64,000 bases of DNA from JAJEFO01 sp022819605 (GCA_965221545.1 OZ244901.1:2790001-2854000), one strand, 5' to 3'; shown: positions 1 to 10,200, numbered from the stretch's first letter. Numbers and translations are program-made. Notes: generated from the sequence alone by a model not told the origin.

Positions 1-830
1 ACGACCGTATCGCCGCCATCTGTCATGAACGTCACAGGCTGGTTTTCCTGCCAGCCCTGATCTTTCAAGACCTCGTGAAGTCGCCGTTTTGGTTTGGTGT
101 CGTGACTTTGGACAAGGCCAAGGTAGCGGTTTGGGCGATCTGTCGGGATGGATTTCCCGACTGTCACCTCGAAATGGGACTGTCCGGCATCGCGGGATCG
201 GACGTATCCGCCGTCGATTCCGACGGTGATTGGGCTTGCTGGATTGGGTAACTGCTCCCGTTGAAATGCGCTGGTCTCGATGAAGCTGAACCGCTCTTCA
301 GCCAGTTCAGATTCCATGCGCGATGCAACGCGCCCAAGGTGCCTGCGGATCGTGTCCGGACTGAGCCGGTCGTCAACAGGCAGCACATCTTTGAGAATCT
401 CGGCGGTGATGCCGAACGACACCAGCGAGGCCCATTTCGTTTCCAGCCAAAGCAGTTCTGGCGCGACATGGTCAGGGAGAAGATCGGCCAACGGGCTGAA
501 TGTCTTGGCGGGGCCGTTGTGGCACGGGCAATGGTAGAAACGCGGACTGGCGACAGAGATATCACCGAATACCGTGCGATACCGGATTTGGTCGTGCGCT
601 TTGCAACGCAGTTTTCGCCCACAGCCCAGGCAACACGCATGCTTGGCGCAGAATGCAGCACATTGCACTGAAACGATCTCCTGCTGCAGTTTCAAGAGAA
701 GCTGCTTGCTCTCGGCGATGGATAGTCCGATGTCGCCAATGGCATCTGCGCTCTTGGCAAGTGCGCCGAGCTTCTCCGTGTGGATTGTTCCATCCGGTGC
801 GGTTATCTTGACTGTGAGTTCGATATTCAT
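1..830 (-). CDS. ISKra4-family transposase, C-terminus beyond the left edge
   Basis: The frame is open from an ATG at 830 to base 1, giving 276 visible residues without a stop. After a helical N-terminus comes a cysteine-rich patch (CCLGCGRKLRC), then the segment VGIDGGYVRS, which I recognise from ISKra4-family transposases and which would carry the first catalytic Asp. A second Asp lies in FMTDGGDTV next to the window edge. The protein would cut and rejoin the ends of its element. It starts only 25 bases after the stop of a serine recombinase fragment, so no terminal repeat of the element fits between them and the two may be co-transcribed. The call rests on recalled family motifs, so the family assignment is likely but the exact element is unknown. 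Confidence 0.75.
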   Translation of the reverse strand, partial: MNIELTVKITAPDGTIHTEKLGALAKSADAIGDIGLSIAESKQLLLKLQQEIVSVQCAAFCAKHACCLGCGRKLRCKAHDQIRYRTVFGDISVASPRFYHCPCHNGPAKTFSPLADLLPDHVAPELLWLETKWASLVSFGITAEILKDVLPVDDRLSPDTIRRHLGRVASRMESELAEERFSFIETSAFQREQLPNPASPITVGIDGGYVRSRDAGQSHFEVTVGKSIPTDRPNRYLGLVQSHDTKPKRRLHEVLKDQGWQENQPVTFMTDGGDTV

Positions 831-855
831 TGTGTCTTGCCTTGTCGTTTCATGT

Positions 856-1083
856 TTATGCATCCCGTGCCCGCATGATCGTCTGCCGACTGGTGCCCAT
901 GTCGCGGGCAATGGCCGAGACCGTTTCGCCTTGGGCGATCCGCTTCTGCACCTGTGCTTGTTGATCAGCCGTCAGAGCCGCAGGCCGCCCCAGCGGTTTT
1001 CCTTGCGCCTTGGCGCGCGCCAGTCCGGATTGGGTGCGCTCGATCAGAAGATCCCGCTCGAACTGGGCGACGGCGTTATCTGC
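856..1083 (-). pseudogene. Serine recombinase (resolvase/invertase) C-terminal fragment
   Basis: Read on the minus strand and ending at TAA 856-858, this gives about 75 residues that match the end of Pin/Hin-type serine recombinases. They are the long helix (QFERDLLIERTQSGLARAKA), the hinge GKPLGRP, and a helix-turn-helix (VSAIARDMGTSRQTIMRARDA). The catalytic N-terminal domain is missing: the frame meets a stop at 1099-1101 and the DNA beyond about 1083 belongs to the PRiA4_ORF3 gene in another frame. This is a deletion or recombination junction, leaving at most a DNA-binding domain. It is followed directly by the transposase at 830. Confidence 0.7.
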
Positions 1084-1730
1084 TGACGCATCAGGTCGCT
1101 ATGGTCTCCGGCTCGAAACCGTTTGTTCACAGCACCCCGCAGAAACTTGCCTTCTGCGAACGGCTTGCGGGCCACCATCCGTTCCATCGCCGCTTCCACA
1201 TCGTCGGATATGAAGTCAGATACCGGGCGGTCCGGTGCGTCCGCGGCCACGATATTTTTGAGAAAGCCTGCCATGATGTCCATGTCACGCCAGGCGTCAT
1301 AACCCACTGCTTCATCTCGGCGTTCAAGATATCCAAACGCGCCACCGCAATCCTCTGGCGGACAAGCGCCGAAACCGCCAATGCAAATGGGATGGAACTT
1401 CTTCGGGGGCGGGTCGATCGCTTCAACGCGGATCTCGTGCTCCCAATGATCCCCCATGTCATAGATGTAAGAGAACCGTTCATTCACGCTGAAATCGAAT
1501 TCAAGCAGGGGCACATCCGGATTCGCGGCATGCAACTCGAATGAGCCGTATCGCACCGCGTAGATATCGAAGAGAAACAGATGAATGCCTTCCCAGCCCA
1601 TCGCCACCTGAAAAATCCCGTGCAACTCGTGCAGGGTCGTTGAAACCGGCACCAGAACCCGCCGCCAGATCATCGGGCTGATCCCGATCAGGCGAATTTT
1701 CAGCTGAACAAGTTCCGGAGCGGCTGGCAT
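1044..1730 (-). CDS. Plasmid pRiA4b ORF-3 family protein (PRiA4_ORF3), altered C-terminus
   Basis: A 228-residue protein of the PRiA4_ORF3 family (also called IS1096 TnpR-like passenger protein). Typical segments are QLKIRLIGISPMIWRRVLVP near the N-terminus, then LHELHGIFQVAMGW, FSYIYDMGDHWEHEI and CIGGFGACPPEDCGG. The biochemical role of the family is unknown; members often sit on mobile elements and plasmids. The protein seems complete up to about residue 215 (RFRAGD). The last 13 or so residues are translated out of frame from the serine recombinase fragment, so the natural end was probably lost at the junction near 1083. ATG 1730 is the only reasonable start. Confidence 0.75.
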   Translation of the reverse strand: MPAAPELVQLKIRLIGISPMIWRRVLVPVSTTLHELHGIFQVAMGWEGIHLFLFDIYAVRYGSFELHAANPDVPLLEFDFSVNERFSYIYDMGDHWEHEIRVEAIDPPPKKFHPICIGGFGACPPEDCGGAFGYLERRDEAVGYDAWRDMDIMAGFLKNIVAADAPDRPVSDFISDDVEAAMERMVARKPFAEGKFLRGAVNKRFRAGDHSDLMRQQITPSPSSSGIF

Positions 1731-1959
1731 CCGAAACCCTTGTCAGCATCAAGCCCAAGATTCAACTGCCCCACACTTTGCGGTAGTCTCAGACAACACA
1801 CCGGATCTCGAACGCCGATTGACGTGTACGCTGTCAGTTGAAGAAAATCCCAAGAAACGGATTGGTGAAGTCGATGTTGCCGTTCCCGATTCCATTGACG
1901 CAGTCACCTCAAGACCCTACTGACCTGCCTCCATCCGCAGATTCTGAGTCAGTAGCAGC

Positions 1960-2862
1960 ATGCGCGAAGTCAACCAAATTTGGCTAAAATACGAAGACCA
2001 AGGTCTTCTCGACCGCATCGAGTCGCTCGACGATGTCAATCGGCTTGCACTGACCTTTTGCGAGGACGTAGCTCGCACTTACCGTTTGGTCACACTGCGA
2101 CGCAACTCCAGCAGGGACCCATCTGGATACGACCTTGCCGACGCACCCATTGTCGGGCTTCTGACGCGCATTGCCAAGTTGTTGCGATTGGTTTGCAAGT
2201 TCTACGAGTTGGACAACGCCGACCACCTCGCCGTGTTCTCTCGTCCCCTGATCGAGTCGGCGGTCGTCGCCACATATTTGCTGCGGGAAGGAAACGAGGC
2301 CGTTGAGGATTTCCGACGGTGTTCATACAAGGACACACTCCGGATACTGCGCGCTCACGAGAGCGGGTCTGAGTTCTTTCGCACGCACGCAGGTCAGCGT
2401 GTTCTGCAGTCCGCTCACGAGGGCCTCGCTCTTGAGGGGTTGTCCAAGGAGAGCTTCGCTGCGCAGAAACGCAATCGTTGGCGCCTCCAAGGAAAGTCGC
2501 TGTACGACATATTCGGCGAGGTTGCCGACCCAGCCGAGTTTCCGTTCGTTTACGGCATCTTGTCGGAAACCACGCACGGTTCCTGGAACGAATCCATGGA
2601 CTGGTGCCTGTCGAGAGAAGGCGACGGCTCATTTTCCGCGTTCGCATTGTACCACAGCGTCGATGCTCGGGCGATACTGCCTTTGGTGCGATACGCGACG
2701 CCTCCGTACGCTCTTTGGAGCGACAGAATCCAGATACAGGACGAAGAGTTGCACCAGACATTTGATCGTATCGACGACTACTCCCGCTCGATCTACCACA
2801 GGTTCGACGAACTTTATGTTGGGTCGGCAGGTGATGGCATCACGTCCCCCGATCGGAGCTAG
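1960..2862 (+). CDS. Hypothetical protein, DUF5677-like, first of a tandem pair
   Basis: A 300-residue soluble, helix-rich protein with no membrane segment. I do not recognise a proven function. It resembles DUF5677-type proteins in having a central helical bundle with RPLIESAVVATYLL followed by RRCSYKD, and a later conserved SETTHGSW. The next gene is a diverged paralogue with the same landmarks (RSLMEVAVTATYLL, RRCSYKN, SESVHGSW), so these are probably the functional or structural core. The ATG at 1960 has no strong ribosome-binding site, but the paralogue alignment starts at the same residue. It lies inside the accessory block, so a role in defence or another accessory function is possible but not shown. 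Confidence 0.65.
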   Translation: MREVNQIWLKYEDQGLLDRIESLDDVNRLALTFCEDVARTYRLVTLRRNSSRDPSGYDLADAPIVGLLTRIAKLLRLVCKFYELDNADHLAVFSRPLIESAVVATYLLREGNEAVEDFRRCSYKDTLRILRAHESGSEFFRTHAGQRVLQSAHEGLALEGLSKESFAAQKRNRWRLQGKSLYDIFGEVADPAEFPFVYGILSETTHGSWNESMDWCLSREGDGSFSAFALYHSVDARAILPLVRYATPPYALWSDRIQIQDEELHQTFDRIDDYSRSIYHRFDELYVGSAGDGITSPDRS

Positions 2863-2903
2863 GCGACGCTGCAATCGACGGAGGCGTGTCCAAACCCAGA
2901 GCC

Positions 2904-3773
2904 ATGGAAGAGATCCAGCAAATCCTCGCCAAGTACGAGCACGACCATTTGGGGCGGCTCCTTGCGTCAACGCCGGAAGCAGACCAACTGGCATTGGCGT
3001 TCTTCGAGGATGTCGCGGAAATTCTCGACATCATTTCCCGCCTGAGAAACACCGAAAGGAACCCATCGGCCTTCTCGATGGACGACGCAACGATACTCGG
3101 TCTGCTCGTCCGAACATGGAAATTGCTTAAGCTGGTCATCTGGATTTACAAGGAGGAAAGTGCGGAGCATGCGGCCATCGCCGAACGATCGCTCATGGAA
3201 GTTGCTGTCACCGCGACCTACCTGCTCCGTTCCGAAAAGTCGACCTTGGAAGACTATCGCCGCTGCTCCTACAAGAACCGCGTCAGGATGCTCAGACAAG
3301 CGGCATCCGGCTCAGAACATTACCGGAGCAAAGCCGGGCGTCGCCTCCTGCGGTCGATCAGCGAAAAGCTCGCCCACGAAGGGTTGGACGAGCGCAGCTT
3401 CGAAGAACAGATCCAGAATAACTGGCGTCCGCAGGGCAAGACGTTTCACCAGGTCTTCAAGGAAGTGGTTGGCGAAGACATGTATGCCTCGTCGTACGGC
3501 GCGTTTTCAGAATCTGTTCACGGTTCTTGGCAGGATGTTCTCGGCTTCTCCTTGCGCGGGAATCTCGAACAAGGATTTTTGCCTCAATATGAGCCACTTC
3601 GTGTGAGCGTTGGCAACGTCTCGCAGATCATCCCGTTTGCCACGTTGCCGTTTCCAGAGTGGGCAGAAAGAGTCCAATTGGATGACCCCTACATCAAAGA
3701 AGTGTTGGGCTTTATCGACAAGCTAAACAGAAAGATATTCCTGGAGCACGGGAAGCGCTTCCACGGCTTTTGA
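2904..3773 (+). CDS. Hypothetical protein, DUF5677-like, second of a tandem pair
   Basis: A 289-residue paralogue of the upstream protein, 41 bases after its stop. Conserved between the two are QLALAFFEDVA (against RLALTFCEDVA), the RxLxExAVxATYLLR helix, RRCSYK, the GSE(H/F)(Y/F)R stretch and S(V/T)HGSW. I chose ATG 2904 because it aligns with the start of the first copy. An in-frame GTG at 2886 sits only two bases after a GGAGG and would add six residues. Divergence is substantial, so this is an old duplication or two co-inherited subfamilies. Function unknown. Confidence 0.65.
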   Translation: MEEIQQILAKYEHDHLGRLLASTPEADQLALAFFEDVAEILDIISRLRNTERNPSAFSMDDATILGLLVRTWKLLKLVIWIYKEESAEHAAIAERSLMEVAVTATYLLRSEKSTLEDYRRCSYKNRVRMLRQAASGSEHYRSKAGRRLLRSISEKLAHEGLDERSFEEQIQNNWRPQGKTFHQVFKEVVGEDMYASSYGAFSESVHGSWQDVLGFSLRGNLEQGFLPQYEPLRVSVGNVSQIIPFATLPFPEWAERVQLDDPYIKEVLGFIDKLNRKIFLEHGKRFHGF

Positions 3774-3932
3774 TTCAAGGTCCTGCTGCACCCATGGACA
3801 CAGCAGTCGTAGCTCTCCTGCCTCCGGCATTCGTCCTCAGCACCTGCGCCTCGCTGCCGATGCATCCCCTAGTCAATTGGAAGCGAGACTTGTCGCCCCA
3901 AGAAAACCGTACTCCGCTGACACACGTGTCAG

Positions 3933-5609
3933 TCAAGCATATCCATACCCAGCCCTCAAACGCCTAAACATTGTCACATCGCCCAAGAAGAACCGATCTG
4001 CCATTTCCTGATCACATGGTCTTGGACAAGTGCTCTCAATCCCAAGCCAGGCTTTCGCCTGCCAAGATCCTAACCGCGCCAACGTTTCCACATCGCCGCG
4101 GTGATGGCATATGACGTGGTCTTTCCAAGCCGAGTGACAGTCCATCATGCAAAGAACACCGTGACCAAGACTATCATAAACTACATCCGTTGCCTCGGTC
4201 GGATGAATTTCGCCCATGTCGCGTTGTTCCAACAACTCGGGATAAGGTTGCACCGAGTCCAAAATGCTTGCTTCAGTTTTCCAGATTTCACGAAGTTGAC
4301 TCTCGATGATCCGAGCGCGGGGGCGACCATGGTCATTCGAGCACGCCCGCACCAGTCGCGCAATCCCATAGTTGGCCTGCCCATCCAGCATCAACAAGTT
4401 ATGTCGCTCCGGGCTCGACAGCAACTGTTCCCAACTATCTTCAGGTTCCTTGTATCGGGACAGGACATGCAGTGCCTCCCCTTCGGACCACAATCGCTCC
4501 TCGACAACCGCGATCAACTTAAGGAGGCGCCGCAAACCGGACGCGCACAAAAGGATATTGCGACGAACAGGGTCAGAGGCAAAATGGTTCAGGCAGCTTG
4601 CGACAAACGACCTTACGGCACCATCCAAATCGTCCTCTCTACCCAGCCAGGACGGAAGCCAATTCACTCTCACATTTTCGCTGTTGAGATGAATCAGGTA
4701 GTTGAGCGAGTGCATGCAGTAGTTGTCGTTCATATCACGTGCATGGTCGGGAAATACACGATGGAGGACCTGAAACGCATCATTTCTCGAATGCTGAACT
4801 AAAGTTTCCGCTATTGCCATAAGGCAAGACTTGTTGAACTCAAGAAAAAAGGCACCTTCGACCAAGTCTAGAGGCTGCTGGGCTCGAAGTGATTTTTCCG
4901 TTTCTTCAGTGTCATTGGTGTGCGATAACACGGAACGCATATTGTCGATTACTTTGCGTTTCTTTGAGTCCAGGCGTCGGCACACAAGCTTCTTGAATTC
5001 CTCGACACGACCCGCGTTGAACTCCTTGTCGAAAACCTTGTCCAGATGTCTAACAACGCGTCTCTTCTCGAAGAACCAAACCTGCCACGGGCTGAGTATC
5101 GCACGCACCTTGTCGATATCCTTCCTGAGATTCCCGATCTCGACAGTGAACGTTGGATCAATCTGACTTTCTTCTCTGTCAAAAACTACGATTTCTTGAC
5201 CGTCGCACAAAACTACCAGCGCTGCATTTATCTCAGGATGAACCGCGTAGCCGATCGCTTGTCCAATGTCCGCAGCAGAAAAATGTCCGCCTTTGGTTTT
5301 TGGCTTCTTCGCTTCGATGAGCCAGAAATTCTCAGACCATAGCGTCATGTTGTAATCAAGGTAGTTGTTTCTGCCTAACATGCGTATCGGCCTTTCCCTT
5401 TCTATCGAAAAATATGAATTCTTGTCGTAACCTAAAACCGCCAATAGCGGTGAAATGATCTCTTCTCTAACGTCCGCTTCACTATATCTAGAAACGTCGA
5501 GGGACGAAATTCGATCCAAAGTGTCTTCGGCTGCAGCATCAAGTGGCGTTAGCATCTTGTCTTGCAGCAGCGCATCTATCGATAGGGTACCGGCAAGAGA
5601 GGAGGTCAT
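3933..5609 (-). CDS. Protein with type I restriction R-subunit-like N-terminal nuclease domain, no helicase
   Basis: A 558-residue protein. Residues about 45-165 match the HsdR N-terminal nuclease fold (PD-(D/E)XK): VREEIISPLLAVLGYD, then the Asp in NNYLDYNMTLW, the acidic-lysine pair in FWLIEAKKPK, and a Gln-containing helix (DIGQAIGYAVHPE) followed by ALVVLCDGQEIVVFD. The remaining 390 residues have no Walker motif or other signature I know. A stand-alone nuclease domain with a private C-terminal region suggests a nucleic-acid-targeting accessory protein, perhaps in defence; that is inference. Base use is unlike the core: the 60 bases at 5401-5460 contain only 22 G/C, against 46 of 60 at 44581-44640. 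This fits recent transfer. Confidence 0.7.
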   Translation of the reverse strand: MTSSLAGTLSIDALLQDKMLTPLDAAAEDTLDRISSLDVSRYSEADVREEIISPLLAVLGYDKNSYFSIERERPIRMLGRNNYLDYNMTLWSENFWLIEAKKPKTKGGHFSAADIGQAIGYAVHPEINAALVVLCDGQEIVVFDREESQIDPTFTVEIGNLRKDIDKVRAILSPWQVWFFEKRRVVRHLDKVFDKEFNAGRVEEFKKLVCRRLDSKKRKVIDNMRSVLSHTNDTEETEKSLRAQQPLDLVEGAFFLEFNKSCLMAIAETLVQHSRNDAFQVLHRVFPDHARDMNDNYCMHSLNYLIHLNSENVRVNWLPSWLGREDDLDGAVRSFVASCLNHFASDPVRRNILLCASGLRRLLKLIAVVEERLWSEGEALHVLSRYKEPEDSWEQLLSSPERHNLLMLDGQANYGIARLVRACSNDHGRPRARIIESQLREIWKTEASILDSVQPYPELLEQRDMGEIHPTEATDVVYDSLGHGVLCMMDCHSAWKDHVICHHRGDVETLARLGSWQAKAWLGIESTCPRPCDQEMADRFFLGDVTMFRRLRAGYGYA

Positions 5610-6034
5610 AGGAAATACCGCATAACGTCTTGATGGTTGAACCTCATTGGTTTCTCATTCCGACAGCTCTGGGCCTCGCCATTCCTTGCGGCACCTTCAG
5701 AGGCAGGTTTGCCAGTGACCGGCCCGAGAGTGAACCTGTGATCGCCGGTGCTCGATTGGTTTGACAACTTTCTTGACGAATCCATGAACTTTCTCTCGGC
5801 ACTACAGCTCCTGGTCTTCTGCCCAAGTTGGATTGCGCGTGCAGGCTTACGCAGGCCATCCATTGCTTCCCGTCGTGACTTCCGTAGCCAGTGAAAGCAC
5901 TCTCTACATGCCAACCAAGCCGCAGGACAACCCAGCAGAACTGATAGAACCAACGCGGCGAGCGGGGCGAATCAATCACTGGAGCTTTGCCGGCTCGCAG
6001 TGACAGCGAAGATCCGTACACGGGTGCGTGCGGC
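5610..6034. other. 425-base stretch without a supportable gene
   Basis: Open frames here on the minus strand lack recognisable domains, and their composition does not look protein-like. The stretch separates the HsdR-N-like gene (starting at 5609) from the HExxH protein (ending at 6035). It could hold the promoter of the 3933-5609 gene. I see no clear hairpin or repeat. Confidence 0.4.
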
Positions 6035-6490
6035 CTAGACGTCAACTTGTTCATATGCCCGTGCATCCTGTTCATACGGAGAATTCCAATACCCGACGCG
6101 AACGATGGATTCCAAGTATAGTGGGAGAAAAGCGGCGATTGATCCTGCTTGTTCGTACTGGAACACGTGACGACACTCATGCGACAAGAGCCGACGGCAC
6201 ATCTGACCATGACGGATCAGGATCGAGTGGCCGAGGGTGAGACCTGCCATTTTTGGACCAAGAAGCTCGGTCTGCAGGGCGGCCGCTTTAAGTTCGGGGT
6301 TCGTCGGAAGCGGGAGGTGATCGACCATCAGGACACGGATGCTGCCGACACTCTGAACGCCCGCGATCCTCGCAACTGAGACACCCGAAGGATCCAGCGG
6401 CATTCCTTTCGATCCAACATCCGCCGCAACAGATTCCGCCCATGCGATGGCACGTGGCATGAGGCGCGGAAGAAGAACGCGCAATTCCAT
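6035..6490 (-). CDS. Small putative metallopeptidase-like protein with an HECRH motif
   Basis: A 151-residue protein. Near residue 105 it has LLSHECRHVFQYEQAG, a HExxH zinc-peptidase signature, and about 30 residues later YWNSPYEQDARAYE, where a Glu or Asp could be the third metal ligand. The arrangement L-x-H-E-x-x-H-V-x-Q ... P-x-E-x-x-A is common in small domesticated peptidase-like proteins and in effector or toxin peptidases. The N-terminal half carries residues such as DHLPLPTNPELKAAAL. No signal peptide is visible. Neither neighbouring stretch has a recognisable gene, so I cannot place it in an operon. Function is inferred only from the motif. Confidence 0.5.
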   Translation of the reverse strand: MELRVLLPRLMPRAIAWAESVAADVGSKGMPLDPSGVSVARIAGVQSVGSIRVLMVDHLPLPTNPELKAAALQTELLGPKMAGLTLGHSILIRHGQMCRRLLSHECRHVFQYEQAGSIAAFLPLYLESIVRVGYWNSPYEQDARAYEQVDV

Positions 6491-7294
6491 CTAGACAAAT
6501 TCCTTGCCGCTTTCGCGATTTTCTTGGCCGCCAGCCGGCCTGTCGGCTCTAAGCCTCCGTGCTTGTAGACCTTTCTGCACACCGCGCTTCGAGCCATCTT
6601 CGGGACGTAATCCCATCGAATTCGGTCGGTTTCAAGCTGGCGTCATTCGTTGTTCGAGAACGGGGCGGCGAAGGGACGTCCGGGCACTGTCCGGGGGATG
6701 TCCCCGTGTCCGGTTTCGTCCACGACACCGATCCCCGATCCGGAACCGATGGCGTGCCCACCGCGCCGGCCTCCGACATGCTCCCGGTCGATGCCGGTCT
6801 GGACAATCGGGCCATCCGCCGTCCGAAGTGGCCCGGAGGCGACTTCCCGGCAACGTGCCGAGGTTCCCGACACCGGACGGCGCCGACCGCGCGGCGCTCC
6901 ACCAGAGTGTGATCGACCGGATCGCCTTTGATCTGGAGCTTTGACGCCCTGCTCGGTCCGGCGGATCCGTTCCACGGGCCGGGCAATGGCGTTCGAAGCG
7001 ATCTTTCTGGCGTTCGGAAGAAGCGACCCCGTGTCTCGGGCTGTTGTCGGAAGCCGGGGGGATCTTTTCGTGACTGGTTCCGCTGTCAGGCAGCGGGCCG
7101 GTTCCTTCACCTGTCCCACGGCGGCTTGGTCTTCTCGACCGCATTTTCGGTCGCTTTCCCGAATTGGCCCAATTCGCCCCCAAACTAAGTCACCGTAACT
7201 GAGCGGTGCCTGTCCGGACAGCTTGCCCTCATAGAGAGTCGGTTCTTCCAAAACTCTCACTGCGATCTTCATCGTTCGGGTATTTCAAAATGTG
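6491..7294. other. About 800 bases with no supportable gene, possibly degenerate coding DNA
   Basis: This GC-rich stretch has overlapping open frames on both strands, as GC-rich non-coding DNA does, and none shows a domain. The plus-strand end at 6944 (PDGADRAALHQSVIDRIAFD) and the minus-strand beginning at 7272 (MKIAVRVLEEPTLYEGKLSG) look mildly protein-like, but neither frame continues convincingly. Decayed coding DNA is possible. I name no gene here. Confidence 0.3.
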
Positions 7295-10200
7295 CTAACG
7301 GCCAAACACACTACGCAGCCTTTTTTCGATTTCAGCAGCATCAATGGACCCGTTTGGAGCATCTTCGGTGATGAGCAACTGAGCACGTGTGCCCCCGGAA
7401 AGGTCGACGCCGTTTTTTCGGTACCAAGACAGTTTTTTCTTCCAAGCTGCCTGATATCCGGGGTCGGTCAGCATCCCGAGATGCTCGATGACGACTGTCT
7501 CACCGGTGTCGTCATCTTCAACGGTAAAGTCGGGATATCTCGTCGTGCCGTCGCTACCGACGAACGGTTGCTCATACGCGTACTCAAGACCCAATCCGCT
7601 GAGAATGTCAGCAACAATCACTTCGCTCTTCGAACGAACAAAGAGACCGCTCCTTGTCCGATGGATGAGACGGCTATCCATCATGACAGGCTTGTCGGTA
7701 ATGGATACAGAAATCGGGTCAGGGGTTTCGAAGAGATTGGTCAAGCGCCTGGCAACTTCGGACCGATCCGCAGAGGCGTATGCCTTCAACTCACTCAAGT
7801 CACCTTGATGGAGAACCGTCAACGAGACCTTGTGCCGTGTCAGTGCTGTGTAGAGAAGCTCTCGGCTTAGGAGTGGGTTGTTGGCTGGGAGCACGAGAAA
7901 TACTCTGGAGAACTCGCTACCCTGGGACTTGTGGACAGTGATCGCGTAGGCCAGCTGAAGTGTCGGATTGTCTTGTTCCCCCTCAATCTCGCTACGCCAG
8001 AACTTATACTTGTGCCCCGGCTGTGTGGAGAACTCTACATCAATGTTACGTGGAACATATTTGGACTTGCCCCATCGGCTTTCACCGACGATCGTTCCGA
8101 TTTCTCCATTCGCAACATATTGGATTGAACCGTCCTTTGGCCATACTCTTGAGCGTGACTTGTTGCGAACATTGATGACCTTGTCGCCGTATATGAAACG
8201 TTGCGGGCCGACCGGGGCAATGGTTCTACGAAACCACTTCTTCTCCCCTTGCACTCGCTCAATTTCGTCCCCGCGATAGCGGCGGTGGATGAAGTCGTTG
8301 AGTGCCTCGACTCCCCAATCCCGCGCCCAAACCGGCGAGAGAATTTGCCAAGCCTCTGTCGCCGAACCGGCCCCATCTCTTCCGTCACTCCCTGCATGGA
8401 AGTAGATGTTTCCTTCGTATTCTGAGCCGCCAATAGAGGCTGCGAACCAATCCGTATCTTTGCTTGAGTTCGCCAGCGAAGACTTCAATGCCACGGTTAA
8501 GTTCTCCTGAAGCTCGCGCGGCGTATCCCAGCGAATGAATTTCAAGATGCTGGAATCCCGGTTCTTCGCAATACGATCCCAAACCAAATCACTTTCCGGA
8601 TTATCTCGCGTGTCGCTGAACCAACTGGCGAGTAGCATATCCAGCCGGCTTGCGGCCCCATTCTGACGTTGTTGGACACGAAGCTCTGCGTATCCGTTCT
8701 GTCGGGCCTTCAGTGCATTTGCGATATCAACAAAGGGACGCCCCGCTCCGATGGGTGGCAGCTGGCGCGTGTCTCCAACGAGAATGAAGCGCTTGACCGC
8801 ACCCAATGCGTCTATAGTGGCTGCAAGCTGCTCTTCCGTAAGCATCGATGCTTCGTCTATGACGACTGTACTGTGCTCTGCAGATTTCCGCTCCGAACCA
8901 AGCAGACGGTAAGCGCCGGTTTCTGTATCGTACCGCCCAAGTTTCAAGAGAAACTGTGCAATGGTCTGCGCCCTAAAGCTCTTTGTCACCTGCTCCATTC
9001 GGACTCGGGCCTTGCCGGTCGGGGCCAAAAACAGAACGTCGCCTGACGCAACTTCTGCAATGCTCGCCAGGGCTTTCAGGAGTGTGGTCTTCCCGGACCC
9101 GGCCGGACCGACAAGGACAGCCATCCGGGCAGCAAAGATCTCAGCAAGCGCCACGGCCTTTTCCTTGCGTCCTGCTTGATCAACGAGATCGTCAGTTGCA
9201 GCCTCAAACTCAATCGCCTCGTCAACCAGTTGTCGCCAGTCATGTGCAGCTTCGTGCCGTCTGCCTCTTTCGACTCGCCTCATGACAAACTCGCGAATTC
9301 GCGTGCCGACGTCCGAGAGTCGTTCCAGTTGCAGCGTCAGGTTTTCCTTAGCATCGCGATCAACCAGGATTTGAGGAGAAAGCTGCGTCTCAAAGGCATC
9401 AAACACATCGCGAGATGCCGGGCACTGCGGGAAGACCTGCAGCCCTTCAATGCGCTCAATGACTGTGTCGCGGAGAAGAAGCGTGTTCCCTTCAATTTGT
9501 GCCGAGTCTTCGAGAACATCGATAGCCAGAGCCCTAACGCGCCGCGGGTCCAAGACCTCCGTGATCGGGTCCATGCCCGGAAGGGGATGCCTCTGGTCGA
9601 TGAAGTCCTGCGCAAAGACGCCGCGGTCTATGGTGGTAGCGCGGATGGCATCTAAGGCGACCCTATCGAGTTCAAACAAGAGGTACGGGTTCTCGATCAG
9701 CTCTCCGTCACTTTCTACTACGCCGCGTGTTTCGCGATGAGTCGGTTGGTAGTAGCGTCGTGCCTGATCCGCCGTTATCGCGAAGCGGCTCAAGAGCTTA
9801 AGAAGCGTCCTTCTTTCTTCCGGAAGTTGTCGATACAATCCCAGAATTTTCGGGCCCAGGTAGCGGTGCAGGCCCGCGGGCAGGAGGCTGAGGTCTTCGA
9901 TGGCCCTCTCGACCCAACTCCATGGGTCTTCCGTCCAAATTCCATCGGCGTCCCGCAGTTTCCGTTCAATCTCAAGAGCAACCAGCGTACCGTTGGTAAC
10001 GCCAAATGCCTCGAGTGCTGACCCGAGGCCTGGGAAAGGTCCGCGCATTTCCCAGAGTCGGTTCAGTTCCGCGTTGATCCAAGCAATGGCTTTCTGGACG
10101 TCAAAAGTGACTACATCTTTCATCGTCTCAAGAGCGTTAAGGATGGAAGATAGGGAGGCAATCGCCTCGTCATCGGTGACATGCTCAGATCCATAGGAAA

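Noticed and set aside
5606..6210. Minus-strand open frames of 115 and 188 codons
   Set aside because: No domain, odd composition, and mutual overlap in different frames.
6504..7272. Overlapping open frames on both strands of 85-209 codons
   Set aside because: Arg, Ser, Gly and Pro-rich on every frame, as expected for GC-rich non-coding or decayed DNA; no motif on any strand.
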